From Kitasatospora phosalacinea (lineage in GTDB: Bacteria; Actinomycetota; Actinomycetes; Streptomycetales; Streptomycetaceae): DNA of 64,000 bases. The DNA lies in assembly GCF_000717185.1 (NCBI RefSeq), contig NZ_JNYE01000003.1, forward strand, positions 62,001 through 126,000. The letters run 5' to 3'. This document shows, one piece after another, positions 6,805 to 13,740 of this stretch (its first letter is position 1; every line of letters starts with the position of its first letter). Under the pieces are notes generated by a model. It saw only the letters and a program-made list of their open reading frames with translations. It was not told the DNA's origin and did not search any database. The position numbers were made by a program, and so were the translations under genes.

Positions 6805-8691
6805 GTGTCGACCGCCATCACGCCCCTGACCAGCGGAAAGAATTCGTCCTACTCCTCTACTGGTATGGAGAACTTCAGCAACGGGGGACCTCTGGTTTCC
6901 CCAACCAGTGTGGCCAGTGACAGCGGCAGGCCATCGTTCCCCTCTTCCAACAGTGTGGGGACTTTCAGCAACAGCAGCCTTCCCGGTACCGAGCGCACCG
7001 TGTTCGCCCGGCCCCTCCGTGGGGTCCGGGCGATCCGTCTTTCGGTGATGAGGGACGAGACGACCAGCCCGGAGCGGCAGCGCGAGTCGTGCAACCTCGC
7101 CGCCGCGCTACAGAACATCGATTTCGGTGAGGGGGAGAACCTGCGTGAGGCCGTCGACCTCGCGGTGTCGGCGAGCAAGACCGCCCCCTGGCAGCGCCCG
7201 GAGTTGGGGGCGTGGCTGGCCCGTCCCGACGAGTGGGACGTGATCGTGTGGTGGCGCTTCGACCGTGCGGTACGCGGGCAGGGCGACATGCACGAACTCG
7301 CCAAGTGGGCGAGCGAGCACCGGAAGGTCATCGTCTTCGCCGAGGGCATCGGCGGCGGGGCGCAGGTCTACGACTTCCGCAACCCGATGGACCCCATCAC
7401 GACCATGATGCTCAACCAGTTCGCGTTCGCGGCCGAGATGGAGTCGTGGGCGACGAAGGAGCGTGTGACGGGTGCGCACGCCGCCATGCGGACGATGAAC
7501 TACCGGCACGCCAACGGTGCCCCCGCCTACGGCTACAAGATCGTGCCCATGCCCGCCGAACTCGGCGGCGTCGGTAAGACCCTGGTGCAGGACGAGAGCG
7601 CCGTGAGGGTGCTGCTGCGGATCATGCGGGACCTGTTGGACGGCGTTGCGGTGTACAAGATCTGTGCCGCGCTGACCGCCGAGGGGGTGCTGACGCCCCG
7701 CGACCACTGGTCCCACCTCAACGGCAAGCCGACCGGCGGCAAGGTCGGTGCCGGGCGCAAGGGCTCGAAGGTGGTCAAGGTGTTCCGCTGGACCCGGCAG
7801 CTCATTCGGCGCATCCTCACCACGCCCGCGCTGCTCGGCTGGAAGATGCACCGCGGCAACCCGGTCCGCAACGCGCAGGGCGAGCCGGTCATGGCCACCA
7901 CCGAGCCGATCCTCACCCGCGAAGAGTTCGACGTGATCGGCGCCCTGTTCGAGGACAAGAAGCTCGGCGAGCAGAAGGAAGCCCCCGCCGACGCATCCCG
8001 GCTGCTCCACATCGCCCTGTGCGGGGCGTGCGAGGGCCCTATGTACAAGCAGGGCCGGGCCACCTCCCGCACCCAGCAGGACACCTACCGGTGCAGCAGC
8101 AGCGCCAACCACACCCCGTGCGCCGCCCCGACCACGATCCGGGCGGACTGGTTGGAGGAGTGGGCCGAAGCCCGGTTCCTGGACCTCGCCGGACGGATAC
8201 CCGTGCTGAAGACGCTGATCACCCCCGGCTACGACCCGCAGCGGGAGATAGACGAGGTGGCGGCCGAGTACGACGCCCACCAGGAGCTGAAGGGACAGCA
8301 GCGCTCCCGTACCGCCCTCAAGTCGTGGGAGCAGCGTCTCGCTGCTCTTGACTCCCGCCTCGCCGAACTGGAGGCGACCCCGGCACGCCCGGAGAAGCGG
8401 GAGCGGTTCGCCACCGGGCAGACCCTCGCCGACGTGTGGACCACAGCGGATGACGAGACGCGCCGCGGGCTGCTGCTGGAGGCAGGGTTCCGGGTGTTCG
8501 TCGGCAAGGCCCGTCCGGGCGGCTGGAGGCGCCTTGACGAGTCCCGGCTGCGCCTGTCGGTGGTCGGCGATCTGGATCCGGCCATCGAGTCGTGGGCGGG
8601 GCTGCGCGACGAACTCGGCACGGGACCGGACGGCGCCCCCGCGGCGGGCAGCAAGATGCGGATCCACACGCCCGTGGACCTGGCCGCGTAG
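6805..8691 (+). CDS. Large serine recombinase/integrase
   Basis: A 628-residue site-specific serine recombinase. The resolvase domain contains RAIRLSVMRDETTSPERQRE with the probable nucleophile Ser80, then WWRFDRAVR and the helix around FAAEMESWATKERV. A recombinase domain follows (GAPAYGYKIV to LGWKMHRGNPVRN), then a zinc ribbon with CGAC (406-409) and C430/C439. A coiled coil comes next (about 490-535). The GTG at 6805 has GGAG 9 nt upstream. Residues about 12-60 are an unusual Ser/Asn-rich extension encoded by three 45-bp repeats. No strong ribosome binding site precedes the later GTG at 7000, so the long start is favoured but not proven. It presumably catalysed integration of this island. 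Confidence 0.93.
   Translation: MSTAITPLTSGKNSSYSSTGMENFSNGGPLVSPTSVASDSGRPSFPSSNSVGTFSNSSLPGTERTVFARPLRGVRAIRLSVMRDETTSPERQRESCNLAAALQNIDFGEGENLREAVDLAVSASKTAPWQRPELGAWLARPDEWDVIVWWRFDRAVRGQGDMHELAKWASEHRKVIVFAEGIGGGAQVYDFRNPMDPITTMMLNQFAFAAEMESWATKERVTGAHAAMRTMNYRHANGAPAYGYKIVPMPAELGGVGKTLVQDESAVRVLLRIMRDLLDGVAVYKICAALTAEGVLTPRDHWSHLNGKPTGGKVGAGRKGSKVVKVFRWTRQLIRRILTTPALLGWKMHRGNPVRNAQGEPVMATTEPILTREEFDVIGALFEDKKLGEQKEAPADASRLLHIALCGACEGPMYKQGRATSRTQQDTYRCSSSANHTPCAAPTTIRADWLEEWAEARFLDLAGRIPVLKTLITPGYDPQREIDEVAAEYDAHQELKGQQRSRTALKSWEQRLAALDSRLAELEATPARPEKRERFATGQTLADVWTTADDETRRGLLLEAGFRVFVGKARPGGWRRLDESRLRLSVVGDLDPAIESWAGLRDELGTGPDGAPAAGSKMRIHTPVDLAA
6840..6974 (+). repeat. Hairpin-repeat copies R1-R3, exact 45-bp period in the integrase 5' end
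   Basis: R1 starts at 6840, R2 at 6885 and R3 at 6930. All are exactly 45 bp apart and in one codon phase, encoding three 15-residue units (NSSYSSTGMENFSN, GGPLVSPTSVASDSG, RPSFPSSNSVGTFSN). At DNA level they align without gaps to R4-R9 further downstream. Stem pairs such as CTCC/GGAG in R1 and CCCC/GGGG in R3 occupy equivalent positions. Confidence 0.75.
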
Positions 8692-8709
8692 GCCGTCAGC
8701 GCCCGGGGT

Positions 8710-8808
8710 GGTGACGGGGTGACGCAGATGACGCAGAATCCAGGTTCTCTTTACACGCGAGTGTCTATAAGAAACTGGTTTTTGCCTCACCAGCGTCACC
8801 CCGTCACC
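8710..8808. repeat. 99-bp inverted-repeat module, copy A
   Basis: Perfect 16-bp terminal arms GGTGACGGGGTGACGC (8710-8725) and GCGTCACCCCGTCACC (8793-8808) enclose 67 bp with ACAC-GCGA-GTGT and TATAAG (8766-8771). Copy B at 9518-9616 is the same length and differs at 9 positions, with only one mismatch in the right-hand 65 bp. The length and arms resemble a MITE or a pair of operators around a promoter. It begins just after the integrase stop. Confidence 0.8.
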
Positions 8809-8815
8809 ACCGCTG

Positions 8816-9111
8816 GCCATCGTCCCCCTCTCTTACTTCCGGGAGGGGAGCGGGCGACCAGGACGGCAGCGCCCGGCGAGCGCTGGAACTCGTCCCCCTC
8901 CTCTACTTCCGGGAGAGGAGGGCACCGGACGCCCCGGGTGTTGCCGGTCGGTACTCGCAGGAATTCGTCCTTGTCCTCTACCAGTGAGAGGCAGAAGCGA
9001 CCAGGGCAGCCGAGCACCGAAGGAGAGAACGCCCCACTCCCCACAACAGTGAGGGCAGCACGCACCAGGGGACGTCTGGTTTCCCATGCAAGTGAGGGCA
9101 CAGAACAGCAC
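8816..9111 (+). repeat. Hairpin-repeat copies R4-R8
   Basis: Copies start at 8816, 8886, 8961, 9026 and 9069. Shared features are a GAA(T/C)TCGTCC-like left end, a CCTCT-type left arm, a TAC/ACAGTG-like loop, a GAGGGG-type right arm, and a CGACC/CACC end. R4 pairs CCCCTCTC with GGGAGGGG, R5 CTCCTCT with AGAGGAG and R6 CCTCT with AGAGG. Changes on one arm are matched on the other, which favours a selected structure. R4 begins 7 nt after the 99-bp module A. Confidence 0.75.
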
Positions 9112-9117
9112 CACCTC

Positions 9118-9148
9118 GCCCCTTCCCGGCTCCGGGCAGGGGCTTTTT
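9118..9148 (+). terminator. Intrinsic terminator after the repeat cluster
   Basis: The outer stem GCCCC/GGGGC and inner stem CCCGG/CCGGG form a hairpin followed immediately by TTTTT (9144-9148). This is a classical Rho-independent terminator on the plus strand, and T-tracts are rare in this GC-rich genome. It lies before the ribosome binding site of the next small gene. Confidence 0.75.
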
Positions 9149-9185
9149 CATGCCGCCGACACGGCAGCGAACCGGAGGAAGCACC

Positions 9186-9495
9186 GTGAGCATCCCGAAC
9201 AGTTCCCGCTACACCGAGGAAGACCGCGAGACCCGCAGGCTCCGCTCCCGCGCTGACGCCTTCCGCTACAGCGCCCCCATGGAGCGGCTCGCCGAACTCA
9301 AGCGCGACCGCCGAACTGGACGGCGCAGTGAAGGCCGACAAGCACCGTCCCGAGGCAGAACAACGCTCCGAGGCGCCGAGGGCGGGACGGACGTCCGTAC
9401 GCCTCGCAGAGCCCGTTTCAGGACCCGTCGGCGACGACCAGGCCGACACCCTCGCCCCGCCCCGTCAGCTTCCCGAGGCAGCCCTAGCGGCGTAG
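9186..9495 (+). pseudogene. Small hypothetical gene with an apparent +1 frameshift
   Basis: GTG at 9186 is preceded by GGAGG (9173-9177). Frame 0 gives VSIPNSSRYTEEDRETRRL and continues sensibly to about MERLAELK (9302), then turns Arg-rich with poor third-position GC. The +1 frame from 9304 continues with normal codon use (ATAELDGAVKADKHRPEAEQ) to TAG at 9493-9495, giving about 103 residues in total. Either the gene carries a one-base error or mutation, or the shift is programmed; no obvious slippery site was seen. Without the shift, frame 0 runs to 9530. Function is unknown; it may derive from a phage structural or assembly protein. Confidence 0.5.
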
Positions 9496-9517
9496 CGGAC
9501 CGCCCTACAGCGTTCGG

Positions 9518-9616
9518 GGTGACGGGGTGACGCTGGAGACGGAAAATCTGTGTTCTCTTTACACGCGAGTGTCTATAAGAACCTGGTTTTTGCCTCACCA
9601 GCGTCACCCCGTCACC
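9518..9616. repeat. 99-bp inverted-repeat module, copy B
   Basis: Same 16-bp arms as copy A (9518-9533 and 9601-9616), TATAAG at 9574-9579, and no length change. It overlaps the end of frame 0 of the preceding broken gene. R9 starts 7 nt after it, the same distance as R4 from copy A, so module plus hairpin repeat behaves as one duplicated unit. Confidence 0.8.
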
Positions 9617-9623
9617 CCGGAGG

Positions 9624-9667
9624 GAATGTCTGGCCTCTCCTTAACAGTGAGGGGGAAGTTCGACACC
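9624..9667 (+). repeat. Hairpin-repeat copy R9
   Basis: GAATGTCTGGCCTCTCCTTA followed by ACAGTGAGGGGGAAG aligns with R2 and R8 on the left (GTCTGG) and with R6/R7 on the right (ACAGTGAG). CCTC can pair with GAGG. It follows module B directly and overlaps the 5' end of the doubtful ORF 9626-9775. Confidence 0.7.
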
Positions 9668-9775
9668 GCCTCGGCCGAGGCCCTGCGACCAACTCGGGAG
9701 CACCTGCGGCAGGTCGAGGACCAGCACCGCGCGGCATGGGCGGACGTGCTCGATGCTGCCGTCAGCGTCGGGTGA
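9626..9775 (+). CDS. Short hypothetical ORF, doubtful
   Basis: A possible 49-residue product whose C-terminal two thirds (KFDTASAEALRPTREHL, then a helix to AAWADVLDAAVSVG) look protein-like and use GC-rich third positions. The start is unclear: the ATG at 9626 is only 2-3 nt after GGAGG, and the GTG at 9647 has no ribosome binding site. It may be the tail of a longer phage gene whose 5' part was replaced by module B. From 9776 to 9999 I see no gene. Confidence 0.3.
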   Translation: MSGLSLTVRGKFDTASAEALRPTREHLRQVEDQHRAAWADVLDAAVSVG

Positions 9776-9999
9776 GCCACAGGGCGGCAACGCTGCTGCC
9801 CAACGTCGCCGTGCTGAGGGCCCATGCTCGGATGCGGGAAGCGCGCGGCATGCGTCGGATGGTCAAGTGCAGCCCGCCCCAACGGAGTTCGAATTGCGGA
9901 CGGCCGTTCAGTTGCTCGCTCATGCGTACTAGGTAAGCGAGTCGAGCTCTCGGCCGCGAGCCTCCGCAGGTAAGTCATATGGAAGGGTGGCCAACCAGA

Positions 10000-10389
10000 A
10001 TGCCGCGAAAGCCCCGTCCCCCGTGCTCTGTCCCCGGGTGCCCCGAGCTGACCACGGGCGGACGCTGCCCGAAGCACCAGCGCGAGGCAGAGCAGCAACG
10101 AGGGGCAGCAGCAGAGCGCGGGTACGACGCCCGGCGCTGGGCCCGGATTCGCCGTGCCTACCTGTACGCCCACCCCTGGTGTCTCCTGTGCGCGAAGCAG
10201 GCGACCACCGTCGACCACCACCCGGAGTCGCGCCGCTCGCTGGTCGCCCGAGGTGTCGCCGATCCGGACGCTTGGCACCGGCTCCGCCCGCTGTGTACGC
10301 AGTGTCACAGCCGCGAGACGGCACAGCACCAGCCCGGAGGCTGGGCGAGCGAGCGCGTCAAGCCCCTCCGAGGCCCTGACCTGCGGTGA
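10000..10389 (+). CDS. Phage-type HNH endonuclease
   Basis: A 129-residue HNH nuclease. It has an N-terminal Cys/His cluster (C9, C14, C23, H26) and a core WCLLC (C61, C64). The catalytic VDHH (His73/His74) and the closing LCTQCH (C99, C102, H103) follow. Such proteins sit beside the terminase genes of HK97-like phages and help DNA packaging. Here no terminase follows; the capsid gene is 161 bp downstream. The ATG at 10000 gives the usual MPRKPRP start; an in-frame ATG at 9979 is possible but its ribosome binding site is no better. Confidence 0.88.
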   Translation: MPRKPRPPCSVPGCPELTTGGRCPKHQREAEQQRGAAAERGYDARRWARIRRAYLYAHPWCLLCAKQATTVDHHPESRRSLVARGVADPDAWHRLRPLCTQCHSRETAQHQPGGWASERVKPLRGPDLR

Positions 10390-10450
10390 TGCCCAGGGGG
10401 GTGACTCCCCTCCCCGGGCCAAAAGACCGGCAGGGAGGGAAAAAACTCTG

Positions 10451-10540
10451 ATGGCTAATACAACCATTCTTGCGGAAATCCCAAGGAATCTTTCGTCCCT
10501 GCTGGGCCGAGTGGCCTTGCTTGAAATACCCACTGATTAG
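10451..10540 (+). CDS. 29-residue ORF just upstream of the capsid gene
   Basis: ATG at 10451 is preceded by GGGAGGGA (10433-10440). The product reads MANTTILAEIPRNLSSLLGR and then VALLEIPTD. The TAG stop at 10538-10540 overlaps the capsid ribosome binding site AGGAG, so translational coupling is likely. Codon use is strikingly A/T-rich (AAT, ACA, ATT, CTT, ATA), unlike the neighbours. It is amphipathic with no recognised domain. It may be a leader peptide, a remnant of a scaffold or decoration gene, or chance. Confidence 0.45.
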   Translation: MANTTILAEIPRNLSSLLGRVALLEIPTD

Positions 10541-10550
10541 GAGAAACCAT

Positions 10551-11486
10551 ATGGCGCTCACCCTTGCCGAGTCCGCGAAGCTCTCGACCGAAGACCTTCA
10601 GAGGGGTGTGGTCGAAACCTTTGTCCAGGAGTCGCCGATCCTTGACCGGCTCCCGCTGATCCACTTCGAGGGCACTGCGTTCCGCTACAACGAGGAGTCC
10701 GCCCTTCCCGGGGTGTCCTTCCGCGCGGTCAACGAGGGGTATCCGGAGAGCGTGGGCGCAGTCAGCCCGCGTATCGAGACCCTGGCGATCCTCGGTGGTG
10801 ACTCCGACGTGGACAAGTTCATCGTCAAGACCCGCGGCAACATCAACGACCAGCGCGCGATCCAGGAGACGCTGAAGGTCAAGGCCGCGTCCGTCCACTT
10901 CTCGGACCAGTTCTTCAACGGCGACACGCAGGTGAACCCGCTCGGGTTCGATGGCCTGCGTAAGCGCCTGATCGGGCGCCAGGTCCTCGACGCCAAGGGA
11001 GCCGGGCCGGTCGCAGGCGGCTACGACTTCTTCGACGCCCTGGACGCGCTGACCGCTCAGGTACGCGGGATCACCAGCCAGAACGGCGCGCTGTACATGA
11101 ACGCCGCGATCATCGCGAAGATCCGCTCAGGGTTCCGCCGACTGGGCGGCTCCGAGCTGCTGACCGCCGAGATCCACGGCAAGGAGGTCACCATGTGGAA
11201 CGGCATCCCCATGCTCGACCCCGGCCAGAAGCTCGACGGTACCGACGTCCTCCCCCTGACCGTCGGGAGCGGCGGCACGGAAACCGGTGACATCTACGCC
11301 GTGCGCTTCGGAAGCTCCGACGCCGATGCGGGCGTGACCGGCCTGACCAACGGCGGCATCCAGGTGACTGACCTAGGCGAGGCCCACGACAAGCCCGTGT
11401 ACCGCACCCGCATCGAGTTCTACTGCGGCATCGCGCTGTTCGGCGGCAAGGCCGCTGCCCGTCTGATGAACGTACTCAACGGCTGA
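10551..11486 (+). CDS. HK97-fold phage major capsid protein
   Basis: A 311-residue major capsid protein. The opening MALTLAESAKLSTEDLQRGV followed by ESPILDRLPLIHFEG and ALPGVSFRAVNEGY is typical of the actinophage/siphovirus capsid family. GNINDQRAIQ and a C-terminal YRTRIEFYCGIALFGGKAAARL segment also fit. The ATG at 10551 has AGGAG 7 nt upstream. It appears full length with no stop or frameshift, although portal, protease, terminase and tail genes are missing. That combination suggests either a recent deletion of a prophage or retention of the shell for a helper-dependent or domesticated use. A terminator follows 17 bp after the stop. Confidence 0.85.
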   Translation: MALTLAESAKLSTEDLQRGVVETFVQESPILDRLPLIHFEGTAFRYNEESALPGVSFRAVNEGYPESVGAVSPRIETLAILGGDSDVDKFIVKTRGNINDQRAIQETLKVKAASVHFSDQFFNGDTQVNPLGFDGLRKRLIGRQVLDAKGAGPVAGGYDFFDALDALTAQVRGITSQNGALYMNAAIIAKIRSGFRRLGGSELLTAEIHGKEVTMWNGIPMLDPGQKLDGTDVLPLTVGSGGTETGDIYAVRFGSSDADAGVTGLTNGGIQVTDLGEAHDKPVYRTRIEFYCGIALFGGKAAARLMNVLNG

Positions 11487-11502
11487 CCCGCACCACGCTG
11501 AC

Positions 11503-11548
11503 AAGCCCCGCCCCGTCCTCCCCTCGCTGGGTGGCCAGGGCGGGGCTT
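11503..11548 (+). terminator. Terminator after the capsid gene
   Basis: Perfect arms AAGCCCCGCCC (11503-11513) and GGGCGGGGCTT (11538-11548) followed by TCTGGCGTTTCT. It closes the HNH-capsid transcription unit. Confidence 0.7.
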
Positions 11549-11673
11549 TCTGGCGTTTCTCGCGCACCTCGCGGACCAGGGCCAGACGAGACGGCTGCTC
11601 GTTACCAGGGGCCTGTATCCCGGATACTGTCCTCCTGAAGGGCAGGCGTCACCGATTGGCGGGAGGGGCGGCA

Positions 11674-12903
11674 ATGTTGGACGAACGGGAGGCGATCGGG
11701 AAGCGCGTTCGTCGACAGCGGCTCCGCCTCGGGATGACCCAGGCAGACCTTGCGGCGAAGCTCCGGCGTTCGCAAGGGTGGGTGTCGAAGGTTGAGCAAG
11801 GGCGCATCGAACTCGACCGGGCCAAGCTCATCAACGAAGTTGCAGCAGCCCTGCACTGCCATCCGAACGATCTGATCGAGCGTCCGTTCATCGCTGGCAA
11901 GGCGTCAGAGAACCAGTGGCAGGTAGCCGCTGCTTCCATTCTGCGCGAGCTGCGTCGGTACGACCTGACGCCCACCTTCGACGGGCAGCCCCGTACTTCC
12001 CGGCAGTTGTGGCAAGAGACGGAGCGACTCCACCGTTTGCGGGACGCTGCCGCGAACGTCTCCATTCTGCGCGTACTGCCAGACCTGCTGCGCGAGGCGC
12101 AGGCCCTGGCAGAGGTCGCTACCGGGCATGAACGCGAAGAAGCGTTTGGCGTCTACGCGGTGTGCTGCAAGTTCGCTCACACGGCCGCACATGCGCTTGG
12201 GCACCCCGAGTTGGTGGCCATGTCATGCGAGCGGGCCAGTTGGGCAGCCGAGCGGTCAGGAGACGTCGTCCTGCCTGCTGTGGCAAGTTGGATGCGGGTC
12301 TGGGACATGTGGGCAACTGCTGACTGGCACGACGCAATTACCTTGTCAGACAAGGCACTTCAGGCGATCGAAGGGGAGTACGCCGCAGGGGAGCCGCTCG
12401 CAGTTCGAGCCTGGGGAACCCTCCAACTTCGTGCCGCTGTTTCGGCTGCACGGGCCGGGCTGCCCCAGGAGACCGAGGACCGCATTCGGATGGCGCGCAC
12501 CGCCGCTGAGCGCATGGTCGTGAGTGAAGCCCCGGTCTTCGACAGGCACTCCCTGACCTTCTCGCCCGGAAACGTGCAGATCCACTCCATTTCTGTGCAG
12601 TTGGAGATGGGGGATCACGCCAAGGCCCTGCTGCTTCATGAGCGAGCCGACCATGAGCAGGTCGCCATACTGCCCGGCTCGCGGCGCGGCTACCACCACA
12701 TGGACATCGCCCGCGCCTGGCTCTGGGACGGCAACAGGGACAGGGCCCTCGCGGAGTTGGAGAAGGCCGAGAAGATCGCGCCTCAGCTTGTACGGAATCA
12801 CCCGGTTGCCCGCGCCACCCTTCGCAAGATCGTTTATGCGGAACGGACCGTCACCCGTGAACGGCTGCGTCGCATGTCCGACCGCTTCCACCTGGACGGA
12901 TAG
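11674..12903 (+). CDS. XRE-family transcriptional regulator with TPR-like C-terminal domain
   Basis: A 409-residue regulator. It has an N-terminal XRE/Cro HTH (residues about 5-60, RLRLGMTQADLAAKLRRSQG then WVSKVEQGR) and a long helical C-terminal region resembling the tetratricopeptide-type domains of Streptomyces XRE proteins. The ATG at 11674 has GGGAGGGG 6 nt upstream. GATACT (11622-11627) is a possible -10 element. Codon use is less GC-biased than in the flanking chromosome. It may be the maintenance regulator of the island, and the 99-bp modules with their paired 16-bp arms are candidate targets; this link is inference. Confidence 0.85.
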   Translation: MLDEREAIGKRVRRQRLRLGMTQADLAAKLRRSQGWVSKVEQGRIELDRAKLINEVAAALHCHPNDLIERPFIAGKASENQWQVAAASILRELRRYDLTPTFDGQPRTSRQLWQETERLHRLRDAAANVSILRVLPDLLREAQALAEVATGHEREEAFGVYAVCCKFAHTAAHALGHPELVAMSCERASWAAERSGDVVLPAVASWMRVWDMWATADWHDAITLSDKALQAIEGEYAAGEPLAVRAWGTLQLRAAVSAARAGLPQETEDRIRMARTAAERMVVSEAPVFDRHSLTFSPGNVQIHSISVQLEMGDHAKALLLHERADHEQVAILPGSRRGYHHMDIARAWLWDGNRDRALAELEKAEKIAPQLVRNHPVARATLRKIVYAERTVTRERLRRMSDRFHLDG

Positions 12904-12956
12904 CGGTATTCCGCCGATTCATATTCGACCGTAGTCGCACGCATACTCTCGGTCGC

Positions 12957-13196
12957 ATGGACGGACGACGGATCAGAGACCAGGAGGCGGCAGACCCCCC
13001 GCCGCCCTGGAGGCCCGGCCTTGGGGATCTTGCCTATGACACTGCCGTTCGAATGGTGGGTGTTGTGGTGGAGGTCCCCGGGGATGGTGTTTACGCCTAC
13101 CACCTGAGTCCGCCCGCCGGTGGGAGCGAGTGGACGGCGGAACGCGGCGGCTCCACCCTTCGGCCCGTGAACACCAAAGCGGATGACGGTGCCTGA
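12957..13196 (+). CDS. Small conserved hypothetical protein
   Basis: 79 residues, with GDLAYDTAVRMVGVVVEVPG and a C-terminal PPAGGSEWTAERGGSTLRPV. This layout (short beta-rich core, then a Gly/Pro-Trp motif and LRP) recalls small proteins of Streptomyces mobile elements that often follow XRE genes. No function is known to me. TACTCT (about 12943-12948) lies 8 nt before the ATG, so the start may be leaderless. Confidence 0.6.
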   Translation: MDGRRIRDQEAADPPPPWRPGLGDLAYDTAVRMVGVVVEVPGDGVYAYHLSPPAGGSEWTAERGGSTLRPVNTKADDGA

Positions 13197-13263
13197 TGAC
13201 GCATCTGGAATCCTCTCGGGTGCCCCGGCGTGGTGACGTGCTGCACTGTTCGGAGGGGGCGGC

Positions 13264-13740
13264 GTGACCCGGGTGACGCTGGTGACGGGCACGCTGGTGC
13301 TCGGGGTGTGCGCTGTGCCGTCGGGTGTGGTGCTCGGGCTCGCACTGGCGGCGCCGAACGACGGCCGCCGTTGGTTGGCGTTCTTCGTCGCCCTGGCGCT
13401 CGCCATGGTCGGCGGCGCGTTCGGCCCGGACTGGGTGGAGGGGTGGCAGCGCCGACGGCATGCGACAGCACAGATTCGGCGCGCACTCCGTGACGGAGGA
13501 CGTGTCGTACGGGTGGAGTACGTCCGAGCTGTCGGTTTCCTGCTGGAGATCGAAGGCACAGGCGATGACCACTTCGTCCCCGAGGACGATGCCGCAAGGC
13601 TCACCCGGCGGTGCGCCGAGGACGCCGCGCGCAAGTCGCTGGGCATCCCCGAGGACGTGCCGGTCACGCTGGTCATCACGTCAGAGGATGACTGGCTGCT
13701 CCGGCAGACGCGCGGCGTCGTGGTGCCGGTCGAAGACTGA
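13264..13740 (+). CDS. Hypothetical membrane protein
   Basis: 158 residues. Two N-terminal hydrophobic segments (about 5-28, LVTGTLVLGVCAVPSGVVLG; and about 36-52, WLAFFVALALAMVGGAF) precede a soluble domain with EYVRAVGFLLEIEG and VPVTLVITSEDDW. The GTG start has GGAGG 7-8 nt upstream. The family is not recognised. It may belong to the accessory genes of the island. Confidence 0.6.
   Translation: MTRVTLVTGTLVLGVCAVPSGVVLGLALAAPNDGRRWLAFFVALALAMVGGAFGPDWVEGWQRRRHATAQIRRALRDGGRVVRVEYVRAVGFLLEIEGTGDDHFVPEDDAARLTRRCAEDAARKSLGIPEDVPVTLVITSEDDWLLRQTRGVVVPVED

Larger units (their letters stand above)
8772..9148 (+). ncRNA. Candidate non-coding RNA containing five hairpin repeats
   Basis: Proposed transcript from just downstream of TATAAG in module A to the T5 terminator at 9118-9148. 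It would contain R4-R8, each able to fold into a short stem. No convincing coding frame spans it: the repeats R4-R8 fall in different codon phases (spacings 70, 75, 65 and 43 nt), and the long plus-strand frame from 8719 has poor codon use and no ribosome binding site. The 5' end is a guess because no good -35 was seen. Confidence 0.4.

Noticed and set aside
8816..9111. The hairpin repeats as a CRISPR array
   Set aside because: Repeats are degenerate, spacing varies from 43 to 75 nt, and no cas gene is present.
8719..9189. 156-codon plus-strand ORF starting inside module A
   Set aside because: No ribosome binding site; it is produced by repeats in changing phase, and it reads through a strong intrinsic terminator.
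8796..9449. 217-codon minus-strand ORF across the repeat region
   Set aside because: Its codon use and composition look like an antisense shadow, and it runs through the terminator, module arms and the supported gene at 9186.
10551..11486. Capsid gene as a classical encapsulin
   Set aside because: The N-terminal sequence matches phage major capsid proteins, and no recognisable cargo enzyme (peroxidase, ferritin-like, desulfurase) is adjacent.
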